This document shows positions 1 to 6,921 of a stretch of DNA of 12,507 nucleotides, piece by piece. Position numbers and translations under genes: made by a program. Origin of the DNA: Campylobacterales bacterium (GTDB taxonomy: Bacteria > Campylobacterota > Campylobacteria > Campylobacterales > Hydrogenimonadaceae); NCBI GenBank assembly GCA_027067015.1, contig JAMOMS010000127.1, positions 1-12,507 on the forward strand, in the 5' to 3' direction. The notes beneath the pieces are model-generated. The model had not been told where the DNA came from and made no database searches. It worked only from the letters and a program-made list of their open reading frames with translations. Numbering within the stretch: the first letter of the stretch is position 1; each line of letters opens with the position of its first letter.

Positions 1-825
1 CCCTTTGAGACCAAAAAGGCGTATGCCGTGGGCGATATGGTGATTGGCGGAAAGGAGCTTTCGCGACGTATTACCCAGGCGGTGGTCTCCAAGCTGACCC
101 AAACCAGAAAATTTACCGTGCTGGATCGGGAGAATAGCGACTACTACCGTTTTGAGAAGCGCTTTTTGCTCAGCGGTGACAGTGACCCGATGGAGCTTGC
201 ACGCCTGGGCAGGCGTTTGGGCGCGGACTACTTTGTGATCGGCCAGATTCTTGATTTTGGGATTCGGCAGGAGCGCATCAGCAGTCTGATCGGCCCGGCC
301 GGCAGTGACACCGGGGCGATCCAGGGGTATGCGACGGTCGCTTACCGGGTTTTGGCGGTGGCGACCCAGCAGATCAAATGGTCCGATACCTTTGATGTTG
401 TCTTCCCCCTGCCCAAAAAAGAGCGGGCGGAGTCGCTTCTGGTCATGGCGGGGGATCAGATCGCGCAGATTCTGACCGATCAGCTTATCTACAATATCTA
501 CCCGCCCAAAATTGTCGATGTACAGGGTCGGCGGGTCATTGTGAATATGGGCGGCAATACGCTACACAGCGGTGAGCGGTTTGTCGTTTTTGGGCTGGGC
601 AAACGGCTTAAAGACCCCTATACCGGTGAATCGTTGGGGCGTGAGGAGGTACGACGGGGTGAGATTGAGATTACCCGTGTAACGTCCAAAGTCGCGTACG
701 GTCGCCTGATAGAGGGACGGGCGCGCAAAGGAGACGTGATTCGTCCCGAAAAGGGCGCGGCGCCTACGGGTGAGGCGCAAGGTCGGGGCTCGGCTTTTGA
801 TGAAATGTTCGCACCCCGACGCTGA
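1..825 (+). CDS. CsgG-family envelope protein, 5' end cut by window
   Basis: The frame is open from the first base, so the gene starts outside the window; about 274 C-terminal residues are visible. A GTG at 28 could be read as a start, but the frame upstream (encoding PFETKKAYA) fits the body of the protein and no ribosome site is evident. The visible N-terminal part has the CsgG/LpoB-like fold signature: a conserved run 'SRRITQAVVSKL', then 'KFTVLDREN', then 'LGADYFVIGQI'. The last roughly 100 residues ('GERFVVFGLGKRL', 'DPYTGESLG', 'ITRVTSKVAYGRL', 'GDVIRP') resemble the small beta domain at the C-terminus of the flagellar protein FlgT. Family members act at the outer membrane or periplasm, in curli export, penicillin-binding-protein activation or flagellar assembly. 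The signal or lipobox region is not visible, so the specific role is unknown. A hairpin follows the stop, so it probably closes its own transcript. Confidence 0.75.
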   Translation, partial: PFETKKAYAVGDMVIGGKELSRRITQAVVSKLTQTRKFTVLDRENSDYYRFEKRFLLSGDSDPMELARLGRRLGADYFVIGQILDFGIRQERISSLIGPAGSDTGAIQGYATVAYRVLAVATQQIKWSDTFDVVFPLPKKERAESLLVMAGDQIAQILTDQLIYNIYPPKIVDVQGRRVIVNMGGNTLHSGERFVVFGLGKRLKDPYTGESLGREEVRRGEIEITRVTSKVAYGRLIEGRARKGDVIRPEKGAAPTGEAQGRGSAFDEMFAPRR

Positions 826-830
826 TCCTT

Positions 831-860
831 CCCCCCGACAGGGGGCTTCAAAGCCCTTAT
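831..860 (+). terminator. Possible terminator hairpins after the CsgG-family gene
   Basis: Two competing stems lie just after the stop codon. CCCCC (832-836) pairs with GGGGG (841-845) around a GACA loop. GGGCT (843-847) pairs with AGCCC (852-856) around a 4-nt loop, followed by TTAT. Neither has a true U-tract, so termination may be weak or may rely on another mechanism. The mutual exclusivity of the two stems is visible in the sequence; any function is inferred. Confidence 0.4.
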
Positions 861-870
861 AGCCGATATT

Positions 871-909
871 TGATATAATCGGGCCAAATTTTATGTAACG
901 AAGGGAAGG
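871..909 (+). promoter_or_regulatory. Extended -10 promoter and ribosome site for the aminotransferase operon
   Basis: TGA-TATAAT at 871-879 is a perfect -10 hexamer with the TGN extension. No clear -35 is seen, which is normal for sigma-70 promoters of Campylobacterota. The predicted start of transcription is near 886. An AAGGGAAGG ribosome site at 901-909 precedes the ATG at 913. No other good promoter is visible before 5090, so this one may drive five genes. Confidence 0.65.
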
Positions 910-912
910 CTT

Positions 913-2025
913 ATGTTGCTTTTCACCCCCGGACCTACTCCCGTCCCCGAAGCCGTCAGAACGGCGATGGCGGGCCCGACCATTCACCACAGAACCCCGG
1001 AATTTGAAGCGATCTTCGCCGAAGCCAGAGCGCGGCTGATGCGGCTTTTTGGTATGGACGAGTGTGTGATGCTGGCCAGCTCCGGTACCGGCGCCATGGA
1101 GGCGTGCGTGAGCAATTTGGCCCGCAAGAAGGTGCTTTATGTCAACGCCGGTAAATTTGGCGAGCGTTTCGGCAAAATCGCCAAAGCTCACGGTTTTGAG
1201 ACGGTGGAACTGCGCTACGAGTGGGATACGCCCGCCACGGTCGAGGCGGTGATGACAGCGTTGAAGGCCGATCCCGACATTGATACTTTCTGCATTCAGG
1301 TCAGCGAGAGCGCCGGGGGACTTCGCCATCCGGTCGAGCAGATTGCCCGGGCGATCAAAGCCGAAAACCCCGAAATCGCCGTCATTGCCGACGGCATTAC
1401 CGCCGTGGGGGTGGAGCCTATTGATACAACCCATATCGACGCGTTGATCGCCGGAAGCCAAAAGGCGCTGATGCTTCCGCCGGGGATGGCGATGATCGGC
1501 CTGTCTGACTATGCCGTGGCGCGGATCGGCGAAGGGAAGGGGTTTTATTTCAACCTGGCTGTCGAGATCAAAAAGCAACGCCAAAACACCACTGCCTACA
1601 CGGCACCCACGACACTTGTTATCGGCCTTAACAAGGTGCTGGAGCTCATTGAGGCGCAGGGGTATGCGCGCTTTTACGCCGCCACCCAAGCCCGGGCGCT
1701 GGCGACCCGTTCAGCGTTGGCGGCGATCGGGTGTCGCCTCTATCCCAAAACGCCGGCGCTTTCGATGAGCGCGGTCTACGACGAAGAGGCCAACACCCTG
1801 CGCAAGATTCTTAAAGAGCGTTACGGCGTCAATGTCGCCGGCGGGCAGGATCACCTAAAAGGCAAACTTTTTCGGATCAACCAGATGGGGCTGATTCCGG
1901 TCTATGAGAGCGCGTGGGTTCTCAATGCCGTGGAGTTGGCGCTGGCCGACATGAACCGGCGCCCCTATGACGGCACCGCTTCACGGGTATTTAACGAAAT
2001 CTACTTTCAAAACGAGACCCCATGA
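913..2025 (+). CDS. Class V pyridoxal-phosphate aminotransferase, alanine-glyoxylate / serine-pyruvate type
   Basis: This 370-residue fold-type I, class V aminotransferase has the family's N-terminal signature 'TPGPTPVP' (residues 5-12) and a phosphate-binding turn 'SSGTGAMEA' (56-64). The cofactor-ring aspartate is D160 in 'IADGITAVG', and the Schiff-base lysine is K184 in 'GSQKALMLPPG'. Length and motifs fit an intact cytoplasmic enzyme. Relatives transfer amino groups between alanine, serine or aspartate and glyoxylate, pyruvate or related keto acids, and some archaeal relatives serve as phosphoserine aminotransferases. The substrate cannot be read from the sequence. It is first in a five-gene run and its stop codon overlaps the hisZ start (ATGA), implying co-translation with amino-acid and purine biosynthesis genes. 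A strong ribosome site at 901-909 supports the chosen start. Confidence 0.85.
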   Translation: MLLFTPGPTPVPEAVRTAMAGPTIHHRTPEFEAIFAEARARLMRLFGMDECVMLASSGTGAMEACVSNLARKKVLYVNAGKFGERFGKIAKAHGFETVELRYEWDTPATVEAVMTALKADPDIDTFCIQVSESAGGLRHPVEQIARAIKAENPEIAVIADGITAVGVEPIDTTHIDALIAGSQKALMLPPGMAMIGLSDYAVARIGEGKGFYFNLAVEIKKQRQNTTAYTAPTTLVIGLNKVLELIEAQGYARFYAATQARALATRSALAAIGCRLYPKTPALSMSAVYDEEANTLRKILKERYGVNVAGGQDHLKGKLFRINQMGLIPVYESAWVLNAVELALADMNRRPYDGTASRVFNEIYFQNETP

Positions 2026-2879
2026 TTTTTGAGCACGAGATTCCCGCCGGCAGTCGCCTCTATTTTGGTGAAAGCGCCCGTATCAAACGCCAAATCGAGC
2101 GTATCGCCAGCCAGATATTGGAGGCGAGGGGGTTTGCCGAAATCTCCACGCCGCTCTTTTCCTATCATCAACACATGGGAGTGCGGGACGACAGGGCGCT
2201 TATTCGCCTGGCCGACCCGCAAAACCGTGAACTGACCCTGCGGGCCGACAGCACCATTGACGTGGTACGGCTGGTGACCAAGCGGCTGGGCCGTTCGGTC
2301 GATCAGAAAAAGTGGTTTTATATTCAGCCGGTCTACCGTTACCCCACCGAAGAGATCAACCAGATCGGCGCCGAGTGGCTGGGGGGCGAGCTGGCCGACG
2401 TGCTGGGCGTGATGAGTGACCTGCTGGAGGCGCTGGAAGCGGAGCCGGTTTACCAGATCTCCAATATCCGTATTCCGCGTCTTATAAGCGAGCATTTCAA
2501 TGTGCCGTTGACGCGCTTTGAGAAGATGGATGTGGCGGCCTTTTTGGACGCCGATCTTCCCTGGCTGGCGGAGCTGGCGAGGGTGCAGAGCCCCAAGGAT
2601 CTTGAGAAGGCCCTGCCGAATATGCCAAACGTGTTGCAGGCCGAGCTGACACGCATGAAAGAGCTGGCGGACGCCTGCCACTGCGCGCGTTGTGTGTTGG
2701 CGCCGCTCTATTACGCCAAAATGCGCTATTATGACGGCCTCTTTTTCCGCTGTTTTGCCGGCAACACCCCGCTGGCTTCCGGCGGACACTTTGTAGATGA
2801 CGATATTTCGGCGGCCGGATTCGCGCTCTATACCGACGCGCTGATCGAAACCCGCCAAAAAGGAACGCAGAAAAGATGA
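2022..2879 (+). CDS. hisZ: ATP phosphoribosyltransferase regulatory subunit HisZ, short form
   Basis: This is a 285-residue paralogue of the histidyl-tRNA synthetase catalytic core. '[17 protein letters not shown]' (69-85) corresponds to the synthetase motif-2 entry, 'YIQPVYRYP' (100-108) to the motif-2 loop, and '[20 protein letters not shown]' (253-272) to motif 3. It lacks the C-terminal anticodon-binding domain, as expected for HisZ rather than HisS, and is shorter than many HisZ proteins. HisZ pairs with short-form HisG to make the first enzyme of histidine synthesis and to confer histidine feedback, so a short hisG should exist elsewhere in the genome. An unusual C-H-C-x-x-C cluster lies at 219-224, with another cysteine at 244. 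Both ends overlap neighbouring genes by ATGA, indicating translational coupling to the aminotransferase and to purA. Confidence 0.85.
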   Translation: MIFEHEIPAGSRLYFGESARIKRQIERIASQILEARGFAEISTPLFSYHQHMGVRDDRALIRLADPQNRELTLRADSTIDVVRLVTKRLGRSVDQKKWFYIQPVYRYPTEEINQIGAEWLGGELADVLGVMSDLLEALEAEPVYQISNIRIPRLISEHFNVPLTRFEKMDVAAFLDADLPWLAELARVQSPKDLEKALPNMPNVLQAELTRMKELADACHCARCVLAPLYYAKMRYYDGLFFRCFAGNTPLASGGHFVDDDISAAGFALYTDALIETRQKGTQKR

Positions 2880-4126
2880 ACCAGGCAGATCTGATTGTCG
2901 GGCTCCAGTGGGGCGACGAAGGCAAAGGCAAAATTGTCGATATGATGGCCCAATCCTATGAGGTGGTGGCGCGTTTTGCGGGCGGGCACAACGCGGGCCA
3001 TACCATTGTCACGGGCGGCAAAAAGTACGCCCTGCACCTGATCCCTTCCGGTATTCTCAATCCTGAAGCCGTCAATGTCATCGGCAGTGGGGTGGTGGTG
3101 TGTCCGGAGAACCTGATGAAAGAGATGAGCCAGTTTGAAAATCTCCAGGGACGCCTCTGGCTTAGCGACAAAGCGCACCTTATTCTGCCCTACCACCAGT
3201 CGATCGACCGGGCAAGGGAGCGGATGCGGGGCGCCAAGGCCATCGGGACCACGGGACGGGGCATCGGCCCGGCCTATGCCGACAAGATCGCCCGAATGGG
3301 CCACCGTGTGGGAGAGCTTAAAGATGTGGAGAAGCTCTTTGAGAAGATCATGGCCTATCTGGAACAAAACGCCCCGATCTTCTCGGCCATGGGCGTTGAG
3401 GTACCCGACGCCCGGACGCTCAAAGCCGACCTGATCCGCTACCGGGACGCGCTACTGCCCTACATGGCCGACACCACCCAGATGCTGTGGTGCGATGTGG
3501 CGGAAGGGAAAAAGGTGCTTTTGGAAGGGGCGCAGGGCACGATGCTGGATATTGACCACGGCACCTACCCCTACGTTACCAGCTCCAGCACCGTCGCGGG
3601 GGGCGCGTGCACGGGTACGGGCCTCTCACCCAGGCAGATCGGCAAGGTGACGGGCATTGCCAAAGCCTACTGTACGCGGGTGGGCAACGGCCCGTTCCCA
3701 AGCGAGGATTTCGGCGAGGAGGGTGAGCGTCTGCGACAACAGGGGCATGAGTTTGGTACCACCACCGGACGGCCCCGCCGGTGCGGCTGGTTTGACGCGG
3801 TGGCCATTCGTCACGCCTGCGCGCTCAACGGGTGTGATCAGATCGCGTTGATGAAACTGGACGTGTTGGACGGTTTTAAAGAGATCAAAATCTGTGTCGG
3901 TTACCGCTATGAAGGGGAAGTGATCGACTATGTGCCTTACGACCTGGAAGGGGTGGAGCCGGTTTACGAGACGTTTCCGGGTTGGCAGAAAGTTGAGGGT
4001 ATCGCCGACTATGACGCCCTGCCCGATTCGGCGAAAGCCTACATCGAGACCATCGAGCGGGTCAGCGGTGTGCGGGTGGGCATCATATCTACCAGTCCCG
4101 ACAGGGAAGATACGATTATCAGGTAG
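2876..4126 (+). CDS. purA: Adenylosuccinate synthetase
   Basis: This 416-residue enzyme joins IMP and aspartate using GTP to give adenylosuccinate, the first committed step to AMP. The hallmark GTP/IMP loop '[14 protein letters not shown]' spans 9-22, with catalytic D14 and K17, and 'GGHNAGHT' (36-43) holds the catalytic H42. These correspond to D13 and H41 in E. coli. Further family motifs are '[14 protein letters not shown]', '[19 protein letters not shown]', 'GPFPSE' and 'MKLDVLDGF'. Length is normal, with no missing active-site residue. The start overlaps the hisZ stop (ATGA), and the FliJ-like gene begins 5 nt after its stop. The order purA-fliJ-like-motE is shared with Helicobacter pylori and Campylobacter. 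Confidence 0.97.
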   Translation: MNQADLIVGLQWGDEGKGKIVDMMAQSYEVVARFAGGHNAGHTIVTGGKKYALHLIPSGILNPEAVNVIGSGVVVCPENLMKEMSQFENLQGRLWLSDKAHLILPYHQSIDRARERMRGAKAIGTTGRGIGPAYADKIARMGHRVGELKDVEKLFEKIMAYLEQNAPIFSAMGVEVPDARTLKADLIRYRDALLPYMADTTQMLWCDVAEGKKVLLEGAQGTMLDIDHGTYPYVTSSSTVAGGACTGTGLSPRQIGKVTGIAKAYCTRVGNGPFPSEDFGEEGERLRQQGHEFGTTTGRPRRCGWFDAVAIRHACALNGCDQIALMKLDVLDGFKEIKICVGYRYEGEVIDYVPYDLEGVEPVYETFPGWQKVEGIADYDALPDSAKAYIETIERVSGVRVGIISTSPDREDTIIR

Positions 4127-4131
4127 AGCCT

Positions 4132-4569
4132 ATGATACGAAACGCCAACGCCCTGGTTCGGCTCAGAAAACGGCAATTCGAGCAGGCCGAGCAGGCGGTA
4201 GCGGCGTTGAACGCAGAAATCGCCGAGATCAAAAAAGAGATATCGGCGTGGCGTGAGCAGATGCGAAAGATCGCACTGCCAAAAAAGGGTGAGGGACGGC
4301 TTTTGGGCCGGGTGGATGCCCAACGCTCTGCCGTGCGGGCCGCGATGGCCGTGTGTGAAGAGCGCCTGGCCTTCGCGCGACAACGGCTTGAAGAGGCCAA
4401 AGAGAGGCTCAAAGAGGCCCATCGGGCGCTGGAGCAGGCCAAAAGTATCGAGAGCCGGGCGCTGGAGGCGTTGGCGAAAAAGCGGGCCCGGCGGGAACGG
4501 GCGATGTTGGACGAGATCGCTGTGGGACGATTTTGGAGAGATCACGTGGCTTTCAAGGATGAGCGGTGA
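4132..4569 (+). CDS. FliJ-like coiled-coil flagellar export protein
   Basis: This 145-residue protein is almost entirely charged alpha-helix with heptad-like spacing (about residues 8-45 and 60-135), rich in A, E, K, R and Q. It has no signal peptide or membrane segment. Size and composition match FliJ, the cytoplasmic stalk protein that couples the FliI ATPase to the export gate of the flagellar type III system. Sequence alone would not separate it from other coiled coils. The stronger argument is position: in H. pylori the gene directly after purA (HP0256) is a described FliJ homologue involved in motility, and the next one encodes a MotE-type protein, as here. The ribosome site is weak (AGG within 4121-4126, overlapping the purA stop), so translation probably depends on purA. 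The 3' end overlaps the next start by GTGA. Confidence 0.7.
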   Translation: MIRNANALVRLRKRQFEQAEQAVAALNAEIAEIKKEISAWREQMRKIALPKKGEGRLLGRVDAQRSAVRAAMAVCEERLAFARQRLEEAKERLKEAHRALEQAKSIESRALEALAKKRARRERAMLDEIAVGRFWRDHVAFKDER

Positions 4570-5090
4570 GAGCCTGGTCGGTCGCGTTACTGTTTTGCGG
4601 GGTGCTTTGGGCCGAGGGAACCGTACCGTTGGAGTGCAACAAGATCTTTGAGGAGCGCAAGCAGGAGCTGGAGCTCAAACTTGATGAGGTGGATGAGGCG
4701 CGGCAGGCTTACGAAGCGCTTCGTGACGCGACCGAGGCGATGCTTAAGAAAAAAGAGGCCCTGCTTGCCAAAAAAGAGGCCGATCTTAACGCCACCCGCA
4801 GTGAGTTGGAGAAAAAAGAGAAGCAGATCGCGGCCCTGCTGGAAGAGAACCGCAAAACCCTCGAAGCCATCCGCAAGGCCAAGGCGGACAAGATCGCCCA
4901 GACCTACGCCAAAATGAAAGCCTCCGCCGCCGCCGAGATTCTTGCCAATATGCCGGTTCAAAAGGCCGCGGGAATTCTTAAATCACTCAAACCCAAAGTC
5001 GTGGGCCAGATATTGGCCAAGATGGATCCTAAAAAAGCCTCCGCCGTCACACTGGCTCTGGAAGGTACGCAGGGAAAATCTTCCGATTAA
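4566..5090 (+). CDS. motE: MotE-like periplasmic flagellar motor chaperone
   Basis: The start is GTG, overlapping the stop of the FliJ-like gene. The 174-residue product has a signal peptide (residues 1-16, likely cut after VLWA) and a conserved-looking 'CNKIF' at 24-28. A long lysine/glutamate coiled coil follows (about 28-115). The C-terminal domain (about 118-167) resembles the MgtE intracellular N domain: 'EILANMPVQKAAGILKSLKP' then 'GQILAKMDPKKASAV'. In H. pylori and C. jejuni the protein of this architecture at this position is MotE, a periplasmic chaperone for the stator-ring protein MotC. It is likely secreted and needed for motor assembly. It is the last gene of the run that starts at 913, and I see no clear terminator after it. 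Confidence 0.78.
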   Translation: MRAWSVALLFCGVLWAEGTVPLECNKIFEERKQELELKLDEVDEARQAYEALRDATEAMLKKKEALLAKKEADLNATRSELEKKEKQIAALLEENRKTLEAIRKAKADKIAQTYAKMKASAAAEILANMPVQKAAGILKSLKPKVVGQILAKMDPKKASAVTLALEGTQGKSSD

Positions 5091-5110
5091 CCCTTTCTAA
5101 ACCTATCTTT

Positions 5111-5119
5111 TGCTACACT
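5111..5119 (+). promoter_or_regulatory. Possible extended -10 promoter for the DUF507-carA unit
   Basis: TGC-TACACT at 5111-5119 reads as a TGN-extended -10 box with one or two deviations from consensus. Transcription would start near 5126, placing the GC hairpin at 5134-5153 in the leader. Read-through from the upstream run is equally possible because no terminator is seen after 5090. Confidence 0.4.
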
Positions 5120-5133
5120 TGTTCAAAAAATTA

Positions 5134-5153
5134 CGCCCGCTTTTTCGCGGGCG
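5134..5153 (+). other. GC-rich leader hairpin before the DUF507 gene
   Basis: CGCCCGC (5134-5140) pairs perfectly with GCGGGCG (5147-5153) around a TTTTTC loop. It is followed by CAAAAGG, not a U-tract, so it is unlikely to be a simple terminator on this strand. It ends only 14 nt before the ATG at 5168 and abuts the AAAAGG ribosome site (5155-5160). It could stabilise the mRNA end or modulate initiation. It could also be a partial terminator for the upstream genes. Confidence 0.5.
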
Positions 5154-5167
5154 CAAAAGGCGCGTCG

Positions 5168-5719
5168 ATGAAACTGAGTTTAGCCCATGCCCCCTATATC
5201 GCCAACAAGATCGGCATTGACCTGGCCAATACCCCCTTTGTGGAGGTACGCCGCGGGATCGAGCCGGTGGCGCAGACGGCGCGGGAGGTGATTGAAGCCG
5301 ATATCAAGCGGGAGAGGGCGCTGGATGAGCGGGTGAACGAGATCATGGAAGAGAAAGAAGAGGAGATCGAGTTCATGCAGGCGGATGCCCGCCAGCTTTT
5401 TTGGATGATCAAAAAGAAGCTGGCGCCCGAATTTGGCGTTATTTTAAACCGGGAAGACCGCTACAGCGACATCTCCCACAAGATTCTGGATGAATTGTGG
5501 GAAGAGGATCTGATTGATTACAGTGTCAACGAAAACCAGGTGCGCGGCGTTATTTTCAAGGCGATTGAGAGTTATATGGCATCTTTTTCGGAGATTGAGG
5601 ATATCGTTTTGGAAAAGATCTCCCACTACAAGCGCAAACTGATTCCGGGAACCGAAGAGTATGACCTGATTTTTGAGCGCCTTTACGAAGAGGAGCTGAG
5701 ACGGCGGGGGATGATGTGA
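5168..5719 (+). CDS. DUF507 family protein with two domain copies
   Basis: The product is a 183-residue, acidic, helical cytoplasmic protein with no signal peptide or membrane span. It appears to be two related halves of about 90 residues. The first contains 'DERVNEIMEEKEEEIEFMQ' and 'WMIKKKLAPEF'; the second contains 'SHKILDELWEEDLIDY', 'VLEKISHYKRKLIPGTEEYD' and 'EELRRRG'. This matches DUF507, a family of unknown function common in Campylobacterota. It overlaps the carA start by one base (TGATG), so the two are translationally coupled. The same pairing occurs in C. jejuni (Cj1495c next to carA, from memory). No function is assigned. The constant link to carA hints at a role with carbamoyl-phosphate synthesis, but shared transcription alone could explain it. 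AAAAGG at 5155-5160 supports the ATG start. Confidence 0.8.
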   Translation: MKLSLAHAPYIANKIGIDLANTPFVEVRRGIEPVAQTAREVIEADIKRERALDERVNEIMEEKEEEIEFMQADARQLFWMIKKKLAPEFGVILNREDRYSDISHKILDELWEEDLIDYSVNENQVRGVIFKAIESYMASFSEIEDIVLEKISHYKRKLIPGTEEYDLIFERLYEEELRRRGMM

Positions 5720-6846
5720 TGAAACCGGTCTATATCTATCTGCAAAACGGCACCTATCTACAGGGCAGGAGTTTCGGCGCCGAAGGGACGGCGGTGGGAG
5801 AGATTGTCTTTAACACCTCCATGACGGGGTATCAGGAGATTGTGACCGATCCCAGTTACGCCGGGCAGTTTGTCACCTTTACCATGCCCGAAATCGGCAA
5901 CGTGGGATGCAACCGGGAAGATGACGAGTCTTCGCGGGCCTGGTGCAAGGGGGTGATTGTACGCCAGTATCAGGATCGGCCCTCCAACTTCCGCAGTGAG
6001 GAGCCTCTGCACGAGCTTTTGCGTCGTGACGGCGTGCTGGGAATTTGCGAGGTGGATACCCGCTTCCTGACCAAAATGTTGCGTGAGGAGGGGGCGATGA
6101 TGATGATCGCCTCCACCGAAGTCTCCGACAAAGCGGAGCTGGCCCGTATGCTGGAAGAGGCGCCCCATATCAGCGAGGTCAACTATATTGAGCAGGTAAG
6201 TACCAAAACGGCCTATCGCCATACGCAGGGACGTTATGACGCAAGAAAATTTCGCTACAACGACGCCCCCGAAGCCAAAGCGCGGATCGTGGCGCTCGAT
6301 TTTGGTGTCAAACGCAATATTCTCAATGAACTGACCGAGGCGGGCATCGCGGTGGAGGTGATGCCCAATACCGTGGAGGCCGAGACACTGATTGCGCGCT
6401 ATGAGAAGGGTGAGATTGACGGGGTCTTTCTCTCCAACGGCCCCGGTGATCCGTTGATTTTAAAGGCCGAGCAGGCCAAGATCCGCAAGTTGATCGAAGC
6501 CAAAGTGCCGATGTTCGGCATCTGTCTGGGGCATCAGCTTCTCTCTATCGCCCACGGGTATGAGACCTACAAACTCAAATTCGGCCACCACGGCGGCAAC
6601 CACCCGGTCAAGAGCCAAAAAAGCGGCGCCGTGGAGATTACGGCCCAAAACCACAACTACAACGTACCCGACGCCATCACCGAAGTGGCGGAGGTGACCC
6701 ATATCAACCTCTTTGACGGCACCATCGAAGGGGTGCGCTACAAAGAGGCGCCCATTCTTTCGGTTCAGCACCACCCCGAATCCTCTCCCGGCCCGCATGA
6801 GAGCCGCTACGTCTTTGACGATTTTCTGCAACTCATGGCCCGCTAA
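5719..6846 (+). CDS. carA: Carbamoyl-phosphate synthase, small (glutaminase) subunit
   Basis: This 375-residue subunit hydrolyses glutamine and channels ammonia to CarB, making carbamoyl phosphate for arginine and pyrimidines. The N-terminal CarA-specific domain (1-150) begins 'VYIYLQNGTYLQGRSFG' and includes 'GEIVFNTSMTGYQEIVTDPSYAGQ' in two adjoining blocks. The C-terminal class I amidotransferase domain (about 187-375) has 'SNGPGDP' (239-245), the nucleophile C269 in 'FGICLGHQL', and H352 and E354 in 'HHPESSPGP'. The triad is complete. I start at the ATG at 5719 (MKPVYIY), which overlaps the DUF507 stop as TGATG, rather than the GTG at 5716. carB is not adjacent, which fits other Campylobacterota where carA and carB are separate. 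Confidence 0.97.
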   Translation: MKPVYIYLQNGTYLQGRSFGAEGTAVGEIVFNTSMTGYQEIVTDPSYAGQFVTFTMPEIGNVGCNREDDESSRAWCKGVIVRQYQDRPSNFRSEEPLHELLRRDGVLGICEVDTRFLTKMLREEGAMMMIASTEVSDKAELARMLEEAPHISEVNYIEQVSTKTAYRHTQGRYDARKFRYNDAPEAKARIVALDFGVKRNILNELTEAGIAVEVMPNTVEAETLIARYEKGEIDGVFLSNGPGDPLILKAEQAKIRKLIEAKVPMFGICLGHQLLSIAHGYETYKLKFGHHGGNHPVKSQKSGAVEITAQNHNYNVPDAITEVAEVTHINLFDGTIEGVRYKEAPILSVQHHPESSPGPHESRYVFDDFLQLMAR

Positions 6847-6857
6847 GCGGGCTTGTT
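6838..6857 (+). terminator. Terminator hairpin with the carA stop codon in its loop
   Basis: GCCCGC (6838-6843), the last codons of carA, pairs with GCGGGC (6847-6852). The TAA stop codon forms the 3-nt loop, and TTGTT follows. The stem is strong and the tail is short but T-rich. Translating ribosomes would melt the stem, so termination may depend on ribosome release. A separate promoter begins at once downstream, consistent with a transcription boundary here. Confidence 0.6.
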
Positions 6858-6887
6858 AACATACGCTTAACACCCCTTCTTTATAAT
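6856..6887 (+). promoter_or_regulatory. Copper-receptor promoter: tandem TTAACA boxes and consensus -10
   Basis: TATAAT at 6882-6887 is a perfect -10. Upstream are two TTAACA hexamers at 6856-6861 and 6867-6872, exactly 11 bp apart, covering the position where a -35 would lie. An 11-bp direct repeat over the -35 is the usual geometry for an OmpR/PhoB-type response regulator acting as an activator. The repeat is seen; the regulator is inferred. A ribosome site AAAGGA (6909-6914) precedes the ATG at 6922. Start of transcription is predicted near 6894. Confidence 0.6.
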
Positions 6888-6905
6888 TCTTTTCAAGATT
6901 CTTTT
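6886..6905 (+). repeat. Short direct repeat in the receptor leader
   Basis: ATTCTTTT occurs twice (6886-6893 and 6898-6905), with the starts 12 bp apart. The first copy overlaps the end of the -10 and the predicted start of transcription. It could be a repressor or metal-regulator site, or simply T-rich leader sequence. Confidence 0.35.
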
Positions 6906-6921
6906 AATAAAGGAAAAGCGT

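Noticed and set aside
28..30. GTG as the true start of the CsgG-family gene
   Set aside because: The frame is open to the window edge and no ribosome site precedes it; the protein would lack its signal sequence and part of the domain.
562..1689. Long antisense reading frame of 375 codons
   Set aside because: It lies opposite the CsgG-family and aminotransferase genes, has histidine/arginine-rich composition typical of the reverse complement of GC-rich coding sequence, and has no recognisable domain or ribosome site.
2870..2885. Possible frameshift or sequencing error at the hisZ-purA junction
   Set aside because: Both proteins are complete with normal termini; the ATGA overlap is a normal coupling junction.
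5716..5718. GTG as an alternative carA start one codon earlier
   Set aside because: The ATG at 5719 matches the usual CarA N-terminus and gives the common TGATG overlap.
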